A DNA stretch of 15,076 bases from positions 1 through 15,076 of the forward strand of contig NZ_JAJQRC010000057.1 in the NCBI RefSeq assembly GCF_046533115.1, written 5' to 3'. The position numbers were made by a program, and so were the translations under genes. Source of the DNA: JAIRMO01 sp046533115 (GTDB lineage Bacteria; Spirochaetota; Spirochaetia; Treponematales; Breznakiellaceae). This document shows positions 1 to 7,196 of this stretch, one piece after another. The notes under the pieces were generated by a model. That model ran no database searches. It saw only the letters and a program-made list of their open reading frames with translations, and was not told the DNA's origin. Positions within the stretch are counted from its first letter, which is position 1; each line of letters begins with the position of its first letter.

Positions 1-325
1 GGCCGGTGAATAATTTCCCCGCCAGGAACTCAAGGCGGACCAGCTCGAAGGTGTCGGGGTTCAGGGACATTTCGATGTTGACCGGTTCGCCGTCCTCGGC
101 TTTACAGGGGATGTCGAAGCGGATCTGCCGGTCCCGCAGGCTCTGGGGCGGGGGCTCATTGGCCGTGATGGAGACAACCGTGAGGCTCCGTCCGGTCATG
201 GCGGAGACGAGCCGGGAGAGGGCGATCCGGGACTCGCGTGTTTTCTGGGTAAAGACCGCCTTGAACACGTTGTCATAGCAGATATTGACGGGATCGTCGG
301 TTTCGTCCAGATGAATGATGTGCAT
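1..325 (-). CDS. Rpn-family PD-(D/E)XK nuclease / transposase-like protein, 3' part cut by window edge
   Basis: The reading frame starts at an ATG at 325-323 and stays open to base 1, so 108 codons are visible and the C-terminus is missing. An excellent Shine-Dalgarno, GGAGG at 334-330, lies five bases before the ATG and fixes the start. The protein resembles the PD-(D/E)XK nuclease family transposase / Rpn group (PDDEXK_2 type). The N-terminal FKAVF segment is at about residue 19, followed by RQIRFDIPCK and then NIEMSLNP and RLEFLAGKLFTG, which carry the Asp and Glu expected of the nuclease core. Related Rpn proteins are DNA endonucleases implicated in recombination and phage defence, often in many genomic copies. 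It is transcribed away from the jetC-like gene, with a 137-bp gap between the starts. Whether it is catalytically complete cannot be seen here. Family assignment is from recognised motifs, with no database check. Confidence 0.85.
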   Translation of the reverse strand, partial: MHIIHLDETDDPVNICYDNVFKAVFTQKTRESRIALSRLVSAMTGRSLTVVSITANEPPPQSLRDRQIRFDIPCKAEDGEPVNIEMSLNPDTFELVRLEFLAGKLFTG

Positions 326-342
326 AGAGCCTCCTGATAATG

Positions 343-371
343 AATATACATCGGGAAAGGTTTTTTTCCAA
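343..371 (-). promoter_or_regulatory. Sigma-70-like promoter of the Rpn-family gene
   Basis: On the minus strand TTGGAA (371-366) is followed after exactly 17 bases by TATATT (348-343). The predicted transcription start would be near 336, giving a leader of only about 11 bases that just includes the GGAGG ribosome site. In the opposite direction, towards the jetC-like gene, I see only weak elements (a GATAAT at 429-434 without a convincing -35). Confidence 0.55.
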
Positions 372-462
372 TAGGAAATTTCAGCCGGAAAGAGTGACTG
401 ACACTTTTTCCCCTCGCCAAAATTTAAGGATAATGGTATCATGATTTCCAGAGGAGATTTTC

Positions 463-3400
463 ATGATCACCCTGGAACGGATACGGCTGGTGAATTGGCA
501 TAACTTTGAGGACACGGTGATCGATATCGGAAATCGTTGTCTTTTGGCGGGGGATAACGGTTCCGGTAAATCCACCATTATCGACGCCATCCAATACGCC
601 ATGGCCGCAGACCTCCGGAAGGCCCGGTTTAACGCCGCCGCAGGGGATCGTAAGGGGGGCGGCCGGGACCTGATGGGGTATGTACGGTGCAAGTTGGGGG
701 CCGACGATACGGAGTATCACCGGGGGGATACGGTGGCCCATGTGATGCTGGAATTCTCCGGGGGGACGGCGGCTGGCGCGGAAAAAAGCGGCGCCTCCCC
801 GCTGTCCGGCGGCGCTGCGGCGTCCGGCCGCCCGGATACGGGGAGCGGTTTTGTTGCCGCGGTCTGCGTGGAGGCCTATACCGACGGGAAGCTAACGGAA
901 CATTTCTGGATTGGGGACCATGTTTCCATCGCCGCAGTCCCTGTACGGACCGCGGAGGGGGCGCCCCTGGTGTACCGCCAATTCCGGGACCTCCTGGCCG
1001 GGGGGAATGTTGTCTTTTACGATTCCAAGCGGCTCTACTTGCGGGACTTTACGAACCGGCTTGGGGTGTGGCGGCGCTATGTGGAGTATAATCCCTATCT
1101 GGAAGCTTTTACCCGGTCGGTGAGTTTTACGCCCCTGGTATCGGTGGATCGTTTTGTGTGCGATTATATCCTGGAAGACCGGCCGGTGGAAATTACCACC
1201 ATGAAGGACAACCTGGAAAGCTACAAGGAAGCGGAGCGTGAAGCCCGGGGTGCGGTTTTGCGGATCGATGCCCTGAGAAAGATAAGCCTCCGGGCGGCGG
1301 AGTGGCGCAACTACCAGGGCCTTATCCTGAAACAGGAATATTTGAAGCTCAGGATAGAGCGGGACCTGGAGGAACAAAAACGACAGGACCGGTCCCGCCG
1401 CTTGACCGAAGTCGAGGAGAAGGCCGTCTCTCTTAAAAAGGAAATTGAATCCCGGGAACGGCAGCGCTTTGAATGGGAGCAGGAACAACGGGAAACCGAT
1501 ATGAGCCTGGCGGCCAACGAAACCCACATCCTCTACCAGCGCATTGAGGAACGGATCAGCCGCCTACAAAAGGATCTGGAAGAGGCCCAGCCCCGGGCGG
1601 ACCGGTACCGGCTTCTCAGGTCCCAGTGCGAAAGTCTTTTGGGCCGGCCCCTGGGGGAAAATCCCGGAGAGGATATGCGGGTCGTGGAGGAGGAGGAAGG
1701 GAAAAGCCGGGCGGAAAAGGAGGAGGCCCGGCGCTTAAAAAACGAGGCGGTTCTGGCCCTGCGGGAGGTATTGGCGGAACTCGCGGACTTGGAGAAGGGC
1801 ATCCTCCATTACCCGGACGCCCCCACCGCCCTCCGGGATGCCCTGGAAAAAGCGGGGGTCTCCGCATGGTTCCTCGCGGACATCGCCGAGATCGATGATC
1901 CCGCTTGGGCCGACGCGGTGGAGGGCTGGCTCAATACCCGCCGCTTTGCCCTCCTGGTGGATGCCGCTGATTTTCAAAAGGCGCTGGAAATTTACGACGG
2001 CCTTCCCCGGAACATTGCCGGGGCCTTTCTCCCCAACCTGGAAAAGATGCGGGGCGCTGAAAAACGGAAGGGGAGCCTCGCGGAACTGGTCAGTACCAAT
2101 TCCCCCTATGCCCGGATCTACCTGGATTATGTGCTGGGGGAGGTGATCCGCGCCGATATCGGCAGCCTTAAAAAGTATGGTTTCGCCGTTACCAAAGAAT
2201 GCATGACCTACGGCAATCATACCGCCTCCCGGATCCGGGAGGATGTGTACCGCCGCCACTATCTGGGCCAGGCCGCCCGGAAGGAACGGCGGGAATTCCT
2301 TCTGGCCGAATCGGAACGGCTCCGGCAAGAACGGGACCAGGCGGAGGCCCGGGAGAAGGAGGCGGAAACCCGGGAGGACCTCTTTCACCGGGCAGCGCGG
2401 ACCCTCACGGAACTGCAATTCCTCCTCCCCGCGGTGGAGATTTGCGCGAAACTCACCGTTGATCTGGCCCGTTCCCAAGAAGAACTGGCCGCCGTGGACA
2501 CCAGGAGCTTTCGGGAACTGCAGGAAAAACGGGACGCCCTGGCCAAAGAAATTCGAAACGCCGAAACCGAGATCAACCGCCTGCACGAAAGCCTGGGCGG
2601 GGTAAGTCGGAGTGCGGCCGCCTACCAGGAGGAGCTTGAGGCTATTGCCCAAACCCTGGAGGAAAAAGAGGGGAATATCCGCCGCTTTGCCGAGGAATAT
2701 CCCCTGGAAATCGGGGAGTGTGAGGGATACGCGGAAAAACAGATCGAAAAAAACAGCCTCCGGGATTTGGCCAACAGTTATGAATCCACCCTCAAAGGCT
2801 ACCGGACCCGGGTGGATAACCTTAAACGGGAATATCAAAACCTGGCCCAAGCTTATGACCGGGAGTTTAACGCCCTCCTCTCCCTGGAACCTTCGGAGAA
2901 CGACGAGGCCGAGCGTATTCTAAAACGGCTGGAAACTTCGGAACTGCCGGAGTACCGGGAAAAGATCGCCCGGGCCCGGCAGGATGCGGAAAAGGAATTC
3001 AAGGATCACTTCATCTCCCGCCTCAACGAGCTTATTGAGGAGGCCCGGGAAAGTTTCCGGGAGATCAACGATATTCTGCGGTCCTTGAGTTTCGGCCAGG
3101 ATCAGTACCGCTTTACCCTGGAGGAGCGGAGCGACCGGAGGGGGCAGATCGAGATTATCCGGAAGGCCGCGGAAATTCCCGCCCAGGAGGACGGCCTCTT
3201 TTCCCAGCTTACGGACCCCGGGGAGCTGAAGGCCGCCCAGGACCTCTTTGAACGGATCCTCAACGCCAACCTCGACTCCCCGGAGCTGCGGAGCATCTGC
3301 GATTACCGGACCTACTTTCATTACGACATCAAGATCAAAGAAACCGATGTGATCGATCAAGCCACGGGAAAACCGGTGGAGCTTTCCCTGTCCAAGGTGC

Positions 3401-3750
3401 TCCGGGAAAAATCCGGCGGCGAAACCCAAACCCCCTACTACGTGGCCATTGCGGCGAGTTTTTACCGCTTCTACAAGGCCCGGCCCGAGTCCACCATACG
3501 GCTCGTGATGTTTGACGAGGCTTTTAACCGCATGGACGACGAGCGGATCGGCAAGATCCTGAAATTTTACCGGGACCTGAACATCCAGATTATCAGCTCC
3601 GTCCCCACGGAAAAGATCGAGGCCATCGCCCCCCACATGGACCGGATCAACCTGGTGATCCGCCACGGCTACTCCGCCCGGGTGCGGGATTTTCACACCG
3701 ATCATAGCGCCGACGAGGCCGCTGCCGGGGCCGCCGCTGCGGGGACCTGA
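463..3750 (+). CDS. jetC: JetC-like SMC/MukB-type ATPase (Wadjet motor subunit)
   Basis: This is a 1095-residue ATP-binding protein of the SbcC/MukB-like group. In Wadjet plasmid-defence (SMC-like) complexes JetC is the motor subunit, which extrudes DNA loops. The N-terminal head has Walker A GDNGSGKST at residues 30-38. A first charged coiled-coil arm covers about 240-465, a compact hinge-like globule about 465-600 and a second coiled-coil about 600-880. The C-terminal head has the signature KSGGETQTP (983-991) and Walker B RLVMFDEAF with Asp1018-Glu1019. Length fits JetC. The start is set by AGAGGAG about six bases upstream. A Gly/Ala/Ser-rich insert occupies residues 100-129 of the head and the last ten residues are mostly Ala/Gly. 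The next gene follows after two bases. No jetA or jetB lies between it and the divergent Rpn-family gene, which is unusual since jetA-jetB normally precede jetC. A generic SMC-like ATPase of another system is the alternative. Confidence 0.87.
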   Translation: MITLERIRLVNWHNFEDTVIDIGNRCLLAGDNGSGKSTIIDAIQYAMAADLRKARFNAAAGDRKGGGRDLMGYVRCKLGADDTEYHRGDTVAHVMLEFSGGTAAGAEKSGASPLSGGAAASGRPDTGSGFVAAVCVEAYTDGKLTEHFWIGDHVSIAAVPVRTAEGAPLVYRQFRDLLAGGNVVFYDSKRLYLRDFTNRLGVWRRYVEYNPYLEAFTRSVSFTPLVSVDRFVCDYILEDRPVEITTMKDNLESYKEAEREARGAVLRIDALRKISLRAAEWRNYQGLILKQEYLKLRIERDLEEQKRQDRSRRLTEVEEKAVSLKKEIESRERQRFEWEQEQRETDMSLAANETHILYQRIEERISRLQKDLEEAQPRADRYRLLRSQCESLLGRPLGENPGEDMRVVEEEEGKSRAEKEEARRLKNEAVLALREVLAELADLEKGILHYPDAPTALRDALEKAGVSAWFLADIAEIDDPAWADAVEGWLNTRRFALLVDAADFQKALEIYDGLPRNIAGAFLPNLEKMRGAEKRKGSLAELVSTNSPYARIYLDYVLGEVIRADIGSLKKYGFAVTKECMTYGNHTASRIREDVYRRHYLGQAARKERREFLLAESERLRQERDQAEAREKEAETREDLFHRAARTLTELQFLLPAVEICAKLTVDLARSQEELAAVDTRSFRELQEKRDALAKEIRNAETEINRLHESLGGVSRSAAAYQEELEAIAQTLEEKEGNIRRFAEEYPLEIGECEGYAEKQIEKNSLRDLANSYESTLKGYRTRVDNLKREYQNLAQAYDREFNALLSLEPSENDEAERILKRLETSELPEYREKIARARQDAEKEFKDHFISRLNELIEEARESFREINDILRSLSFGQDQYRFTLEERSDRRGQIEIIRKAAEIPAQEDGLFSQLTDPGELKAAQDLFERILNANLDSPELRSICDYRTYFHYDIKIKETDVIDQATGKPVELSLSKVLREKSGGETQTPYYVAIAASFYRFYKARPESTIRLVMFDEAFNRMDDERIGKILKFYRDLNIQIISSVPTEKIEAIAPHMDRINLVIRHGYSARVRDFHTDHSADEAAAGAAAAGT

Positions 3751-3752
3751 CC

Positions 3753-5141
3753 ATGACGGCCTGGGAAAAACGGATCATCGACGCTTTTGTCGAACGATAC
3801 CCCGCCTCCGCCGCAGCCGCGATTTCCGGCGCAGCGGGTTCGGCCCAAGCCGCCGCCCCGGCAGGCCCGGCCGGTGGTGAAAGCCCGGCCGGGGAGCCCC
3901 GGCCCCTCAGGCTGCGCTTGGACCGGATCTTTCCCGGGTTTGAAGGGGCCTCCCCGGATGACCGGGAATCTTTTTTGGAGGCCGCCGAAGCCCTGGAACA
4001 GCGGGGCCTCCTCTCCCTCATCTGGGTCCGCCACCGTAAAGGTGAGGTTCCCGCCGCCTTAGTCTGCGGGAAGGCGGATCTGCTCTTTGAGTTGGCGGGA
4101 AAGCCCTCCCCCCGGATCGTGGCCGAAGATGTCCGGAAGCTTGCCCGGGGCTTAGCGCTTGCCGCCCAGGGGTATCACCAAGCCATGGGTACCAGGGCCC
4201 ACAAAACCGGGGAAACCGAAATTGCCCTGTTTTCATTTATCGCCGAAAACTTCACCCCCCAGGACGCGGCCCTGGGGATCGATGTTATCGCGGTAACGGA
4301 TCTGGCCCATCTTACCGGCTTTTTTTCCGGGATAGGAGCCGCCATCCAGGGGCCGGACAAAATTCAGGGGCTTACCCTCCGGGCCCTGTCGGTTGCCCTC
4401 TACGGGGATTCAAAACGGCTGGAAGCCCTGATCAGCCTCTTGAGCCCCCTCCTCAGCCGGGCCCGGAGAATGGGGGCCGCGGTCCCGGATTTTGCTTTTT
4501 TGGACCGCTCCTACCCCGAAACCTTTATCGCCGGCAAGATCATCCTTCATTTTAAGAAGACCCCTGATCCCGGCCTTCCCCCATCCGGTATGGGGGAAGG
4601 GGAGCCGCCCCGCCTCCCGGAAAACACTACGCCTCCCCTGGTAAACGCTGCGGGAAGCATCCTCGGCTTTCCCCTGGGAACGATCCTGAAATTGGGAGCC
4701 GTCACGCCCCTGGAGGGAAAAACCGCGTCGGTGTTGATGATCGAAAACAAAGAAACCTTTTTCGTGCTGGCGGAATCCCTGCCGGGTTATACCTGCTTCC
4801 TCTATATTGGGGGCCATCCCAACCGGGCAGTTCAAGCCCTGGTATCGCTGCTCGCCCAATCGGGATTTACCTTTTTCCATGCCGGCGACCTGGACCCCGA
4901 CGGCATCCTCATCCTCCAGGAGCTGGGGGAAATCGCGGGGAAAACGATACAGCCCCTCCGGATGGACGCGGCCACCTTTGACCGTTACCGGAACTGCGGC
5001 AAAAAACTGGAACCCACAATGCTGCGGCGGCTCGGACTTATCACCGGTGAAACCCGGTCTCTCCCGGGAATGGAGGAACTCATCCAACGTATAGAAGAAA
5101 CAGGGCTGGGAGTGGAACAGGAAATAATCGACTACCGGTAA
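3753..5141 (+). CDS. jetD: JetD-like Toprim nuclease (Wadjet nuclease subunit)
   Basis: This 462-residue protein has the C-terminal DUF2220/JetD Toprim domain. Visible are the Toprim glutamate in LMIENKETF (Glu331), an YIGGHPNRAV stretch after it, and the acidic GDLDPDG motif at 378-384 (Asp379, Asp381, Asp383). In Wadjet, JetD is the topoisomerase-VI-like nuclease that cuts small circular DNA held by the JetABC motor. The N-terminal part (about 1-260) is helical, with a wing-helix-like region around 60-120. Residues 18-50 are a low-complexity Ala/Gly/Pro stretch inserted between the first helix (VERYP) and the LRLRLDRIFPGF segment; a second Pro/Gly-rich linker is near 271-295, just before the Toprim part. 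The start is two bases after the jetC stop, so the pair is probably translationally coupled, with a weak GGGGA ribosome site inside the end of jetC. The gene ends four bases from the stop of a convergent kinase gene. Confidence 0.88.
   Translation: MTAWEKRIIDAFVERYPASAAAAISGAAGSAQAAAPAGPAGGESPAGEPRPLRLRLDRIFPGFEGASPDDRESFLEAAEALEQRGLLSLIWVRHRKGEVPAALVCGKADLLFELAGKPSPRIVAEDVRKLARGLALAAQGYHQAMGTRAHKTGETEIALFSFIAENFTPQDAALGIDVIAVTDLAHLTGFFSGIGAAIQGPDKIQGLTLRALSVALYGDSKRLEALISLLSPLLSRARRMGAAVPDFAFLDRSYPETFIAGKIILHFKKTPDPGLPPSGMGEGEPPRLPENTTPPLVNAAGSILGFPLGTILKLGAVTPLEGKTASVLMIENKETFFVLAESLPGYTCFLYIGGHPNRAVQALVSLLAQSGFTFFHAGDLDPDGILILQELGEIAGKTIQPLRMDAATFDRYRNCGKKLEPTMLRRLGLITGETRSLPGMEELIQRIEETGLGVEQEIIDYR
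4574..4600. repeat. Perfect 11-bp inverted repeat inside jetD
   Basis: CCTTCCCCCAT at 4574-4584 and ATGGGGGAAGG at 4590-4600 are exact inverted copies around a 5-base loop. The hairpin encodes part of the Pro/Gly-rich linker (about residues 275-283) just upstream of the Toprim domain. In RNA or single-stranded DNA it would be very stable. No U-tract follows, so it is not an intrinsic terminator. Confidence 0.8.
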
Positions 5142-5151
5142 TTCGTTACCG
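5136..5151. other. Palindrome containing both convergent stop codons
   Basis: CGGTAA, TTCG and TTACCG form a perfect 6-bp inverted repeat with a 4-base loop. The TAA of the jetD-like gene lies in the left arm and the complement of the kdgK TAA lies in the right arm. It could act as a short 3' hairpin for both transcripts, but neither side has a run of U after it, so a true intrinsic terminator is not supported. Confidence 0.6.
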
Positions 5152-6168
5152 CTGGACTCTGCCCGAGGCGTCCCCGCCGGCGAGTTTTTGTACCTCGTCC
5201 ACCGAGACTTGGTTGAAGTCCCCCTCGATGCTGTGCTTGAGGCAGCTTGCGGCTACGGCGAATTCGATGGTTCCCTGAGGGCCCAGGGACTTGAGGGTTC
5301 CGTAGATAAGGCCCGCTCCGAAACTGTCGCCGCCCCCCACCCGGTCAACGATCCGGACCGGGTATTTTTTGGAAAAATAAAAGGCCCCGCCTTCATAAAG
5401 CATGGCGGCCCAGTTGTTATCGTTGGCCGAGATCGATTCCCGCAAAGTAATGGCCACCTTCTTAAAGCCAAAGCGTTCCGAAAGAGCCTTTGCCACCCCC
5501 TGATACCCTTCCCGGCTTATCTTTCCGCCTGAAACATCGGAATTATCCGCATGAATGCCAAAAACATCCGCGGCGTCCTCTTCGTTGGCGATGCAGACAT
5601 CCACGTATTCCATGAGGCGGCCCATGACTTCCCCGGCCTTTTCCCGGGACCACAGGTTTTTGCGGTAGTTGAGGTCGCAGGAAACAGGGATACCCTGGGC
5701 CTGGGCCTGTTTGCAGGCTTCCTGGGTTATACGCGCCACCGTATCCCCCAGGGCGGGGGTAATGCCGGTAAAGTGAAACCACGCCGCGCCCTGCAAAAGG
5801 GCCTTCCAGTTAAAATCTTCCGGGGCGGCCTCGGCAATGGCGGAATGGGCCCGATCATAGATAACCTTGGAGGGCCGTTGAGAGGCCCCCTTCTCAAGAA
5901 AATAGATCCCCACCCGGTTCCCGCCCCGGACAATTCCGGAAGTGTCTACCCCGAATTCCCGAAGCTTGTTTACGGCGGCCTGACCGATTTCGTGTTTAGG
6001 CAATTTGGTGATAAAGGCGGCATTGAGGCCGAAATTGGCCAGGGAAACCGCCACATTAGCCTCCCCGCCGCCAAAGGTGGCCCCCAGGGTGTGGGCCTGG
6101 ACAAAACGGTAATAGCCCTCCGGGGCCAGGCGCAGCATTATTTCACCAAAGGTAACAACCCGTTCCAT
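5146..6168 (-). CDS. kdgK: 2-keto-3-deoxygluconate kinase (PfkB family)
   Basis: This 340-residue cytosolic ribokinase-fold sugar kinase phosphorylates 2-keto-3-deoxygluconate to KDPG at the expense of ATP. It shows the substrate-side motif GGGEANVAVSLANFG at 33-47 and the C-terminal PfkB signature DRVGGGDSFGAG, with Asp281 as expected catalytic base. The start at 6168 is supported by AAGGAG at 6180-6175, six bases before the ATG and touching the stop of the upstream aldolase gene. The two genes are therefore tightly linked (11 bases apart) and likely co-translated. Together with the aldolase it completes the KDG branch used for hexuronates and pectin- or alginate-derived sugars. A related 2-keto-sugar kinase specificity (for example 2-keto-3-deoxygalactonate) cannot be excluded from sequence, but the KDPG aldolase partner favours KdgK. 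Confidence 0.9.
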   Translation of the reverse strand: MERVVTFGEIMLRLAPEGYYRFVQAHTLGATFGGGEANVAVSLANFGLNAAFITKLPKHEIGQAAVNKLREFGVDTSGIVRGGNRVGIYFLEKGASQRPSKVIYDRAHSAIAEAAPEDFNWKALLQGAAWFHFTGITPALGDTVARITQEACKQAQAQGIPVSCDLNYRKNLWSREKAGEVMGRLMEYVDVCIANEEDAADVFGIHADNSDVSGGKISREGYQGVAKALSERFGFKKVAITLRESISANDNNWAAMLYEGGAFYFSKKYPVRIVDRVGGGDSFGAGLIYGTLKSLGPQGTIEFAVAASCLKHSIEGDFNQVSVDEVQKLAGGDASGRVQR

Positions 6169-6179
6169 ACCATGCTCCT

Positions 6180-7145
6180 TTACTTTTTTTGTACCAGATG
6201 TACCGCGAAGCCGGCGATTTCATCGCTCAGATACAGGGCGGTTAAGGTTCCCTTGGCATCGACTTTTGCGCTGTTGGTGTTAAAGGTAAAACCCTTCCGT
6301 TCCAGGCAGGCGATGCCCCGCTTGAGGCTGTTGGTTCCGATAGCGATATGCCCGTTTTTGCCCAGATAGGGGGACTTCATAATTTCAATCCCCTCCCCGG
6401 CAAAGATAGAACTGTTCCCGACATTGGGGGTAAAACCAAACAGGCTCTCAAAAAGCCGGGCCGCCTTTAACGCTTCGGTTTCATTGGCCGCGTTGATCCC
6501 CACATGGACCAGGGAGAAGCCCAGAATCTTGGACACCGCTTCCCGGCAAAGGGTGGTGATGGTTTCAAAATCCCCGGCGTTGATCCGGTCCGCAGGAACC
6601 ATCCAGGACCCGCCGCAGGCGAGGATCTTTTCGTAGGCGATATAGGAAGCGATGTTTCCCGGATTAATTCCCCCGGTGGGCATGAATTTGAGGGTGGTGT
6701 AGGGGGCGGCCACAGCCTTGATATAATCCAGCCCTCCCGACTGTTCGGCGGGAAAAAACTTAACCACCCCAAGCCCCGCTTCCAGGGCGGCCTCCATATC
6801 CGAGGGATTGGAACAGCCCGGGGTAATGGGGATGCCCTTATCAATACAGTGCCGCACCACCCGGGGATTAAATCCGGGGCTGACGATGAACTTTGCCCCC
6901 GCGGCAATCGCTTTATCGACCTGCTCAACGGTCAAAACCGTACCGGCCCCAACGAGGATCTCCGGAACTTCCCGGCTTATCCGGCTCAGGGCCGCTTCCC
7001 CCTGACTGGTTCGGAAGGTGATCTCCGCGCAGGGAATTCCACCGGCCAGAAGCGCCCGCGCCAGGGGGACCGCCTTTTCCGGATCATCGATCTTAATGAC
7101 CGGCACAATACCAATTTTTCCAATTTCTTCCAATACGGTAACCAT
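6180..7145 (-). CDS. eda: KDPG / 4-hydroxy-2-oxoglutarate aldolase fused to a C-terminal VOC domain
   Basis: The N-terminal ~208 residues are a class I KDPG aldolase TIM barrel. Glu41 (PCAEITFRT), GAGTVL (66-71), SPGFNP (89-94), the Schiff-base Lys129 in VVKFFPAE and PTGGINPGN (156-164) are all present. It cleaves KDPG to pyruvate and glyceraldehyde-3-phosphate. Residues about 210-321 add a glyoxalase/VOC-like half: LVHVGIN (His214), a GFTP turn, GIEIM (Glu254), GHIAIGT (His266) and a final AVHLVQ strand (His316). Plain Eda proteins are only about 205-215 residues, so this is a real fusion, of a type I recall from some anaerobes. The role of the second domain is unknown. I start at 7145 because AAAGGA at 7157-7152 precedes this ATG; the same frame is open 30 codons further upstream but that would run into the promoter. 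It is first in the operon, with kdgK behind. Confidence 0.9.
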   Translation of the reverse strand: MVTVLEEIGKIGIVPVIKIDDPEKAVPLARALLAGGIPCAEITFRTSQGEAALSRISREVPEILVGAGTVLTVEQVDKAIAAGAKFIVSPGFNPRVVRHCIDKGIPITPGCSNPSDMEAALEAGLGVVKFFPAEQSGGLDYIKAVAAPYTTLKFMPTGGINPGNIASYIAYEKILACGGSWMVPADRINAGDFETITTLCREAVSKILGFSLVHVGINAANETEALKAARLFESLFGFTPNVGNSSIFAGEGIEIMKSPYLGKNGHIAIGTNSLKRGIACLERKGFTFNTNSAKVDAKGTLTALYLSDEIAGFAVHLVQKK

Positions 7146-7167
7146 ACAATGTCCTTTACGAAGGGGA

Positions 7168-7196
7168 TTTATACTGTAGTATAATAGAGATGCCAA
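7168..7196 (-). promoter_or_regulatory. Promoter of the eda-kdgK operon
   Basis: On the minus strand TTGGCA (7196-7191) and TATAAA (7173-7168) are separated by exactly 17 bases, each one mismatch from the sigma-70 consensus. The start of transcription would be near 7161, leaving a short leader with AAAGGA before the ATG at 7145. Confidence 0.65.
7169..7184. promoter_or_regulatory. Palindromic operator candidate in the eda-kdgK promoter
   Basis: TTATACTGTAGTATAA is a perfect inverted repeat (7-bp arms, GT centre) that covers most of the -10 box and part of the spacer of the operon promoter. This is a position where a dimeric repressor would block RNA polymerase. Sugar-acid operons are commonly controlled by GntR- or LacI-family repressors, but no such gene is in the window and the family is not decided by this sequence. 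Confidence 0.5.

Noticed and set aside
365..378. TTTCC-AATA-GGAAA inverted repeat upstream of the Rpn gene as an operator
   Set aside because: Arms of only 5 bp in a low-complexity T-rich stretch; chance is sufficient.
1735..2850. Long open frame (371 codons) on the minus strand opposite the jetC-like gene
   Set aside because: It mirrors a GC-rich gene with well-supported motifs, is rich in Pro/Gly/Phe without any recognisable domain, and has no ribosome site. The same applies to the antisense frames at 892-1527, 2920-3705 and 4410-5087.
5551..7184. Plus-strand open frames opposite kdgK and eda (5551-6369 and 6504-7184)
   Set aside because: They are antisense to genes with catalytic residues in place, show biased composition, and lack a ribosome site or family similarity.
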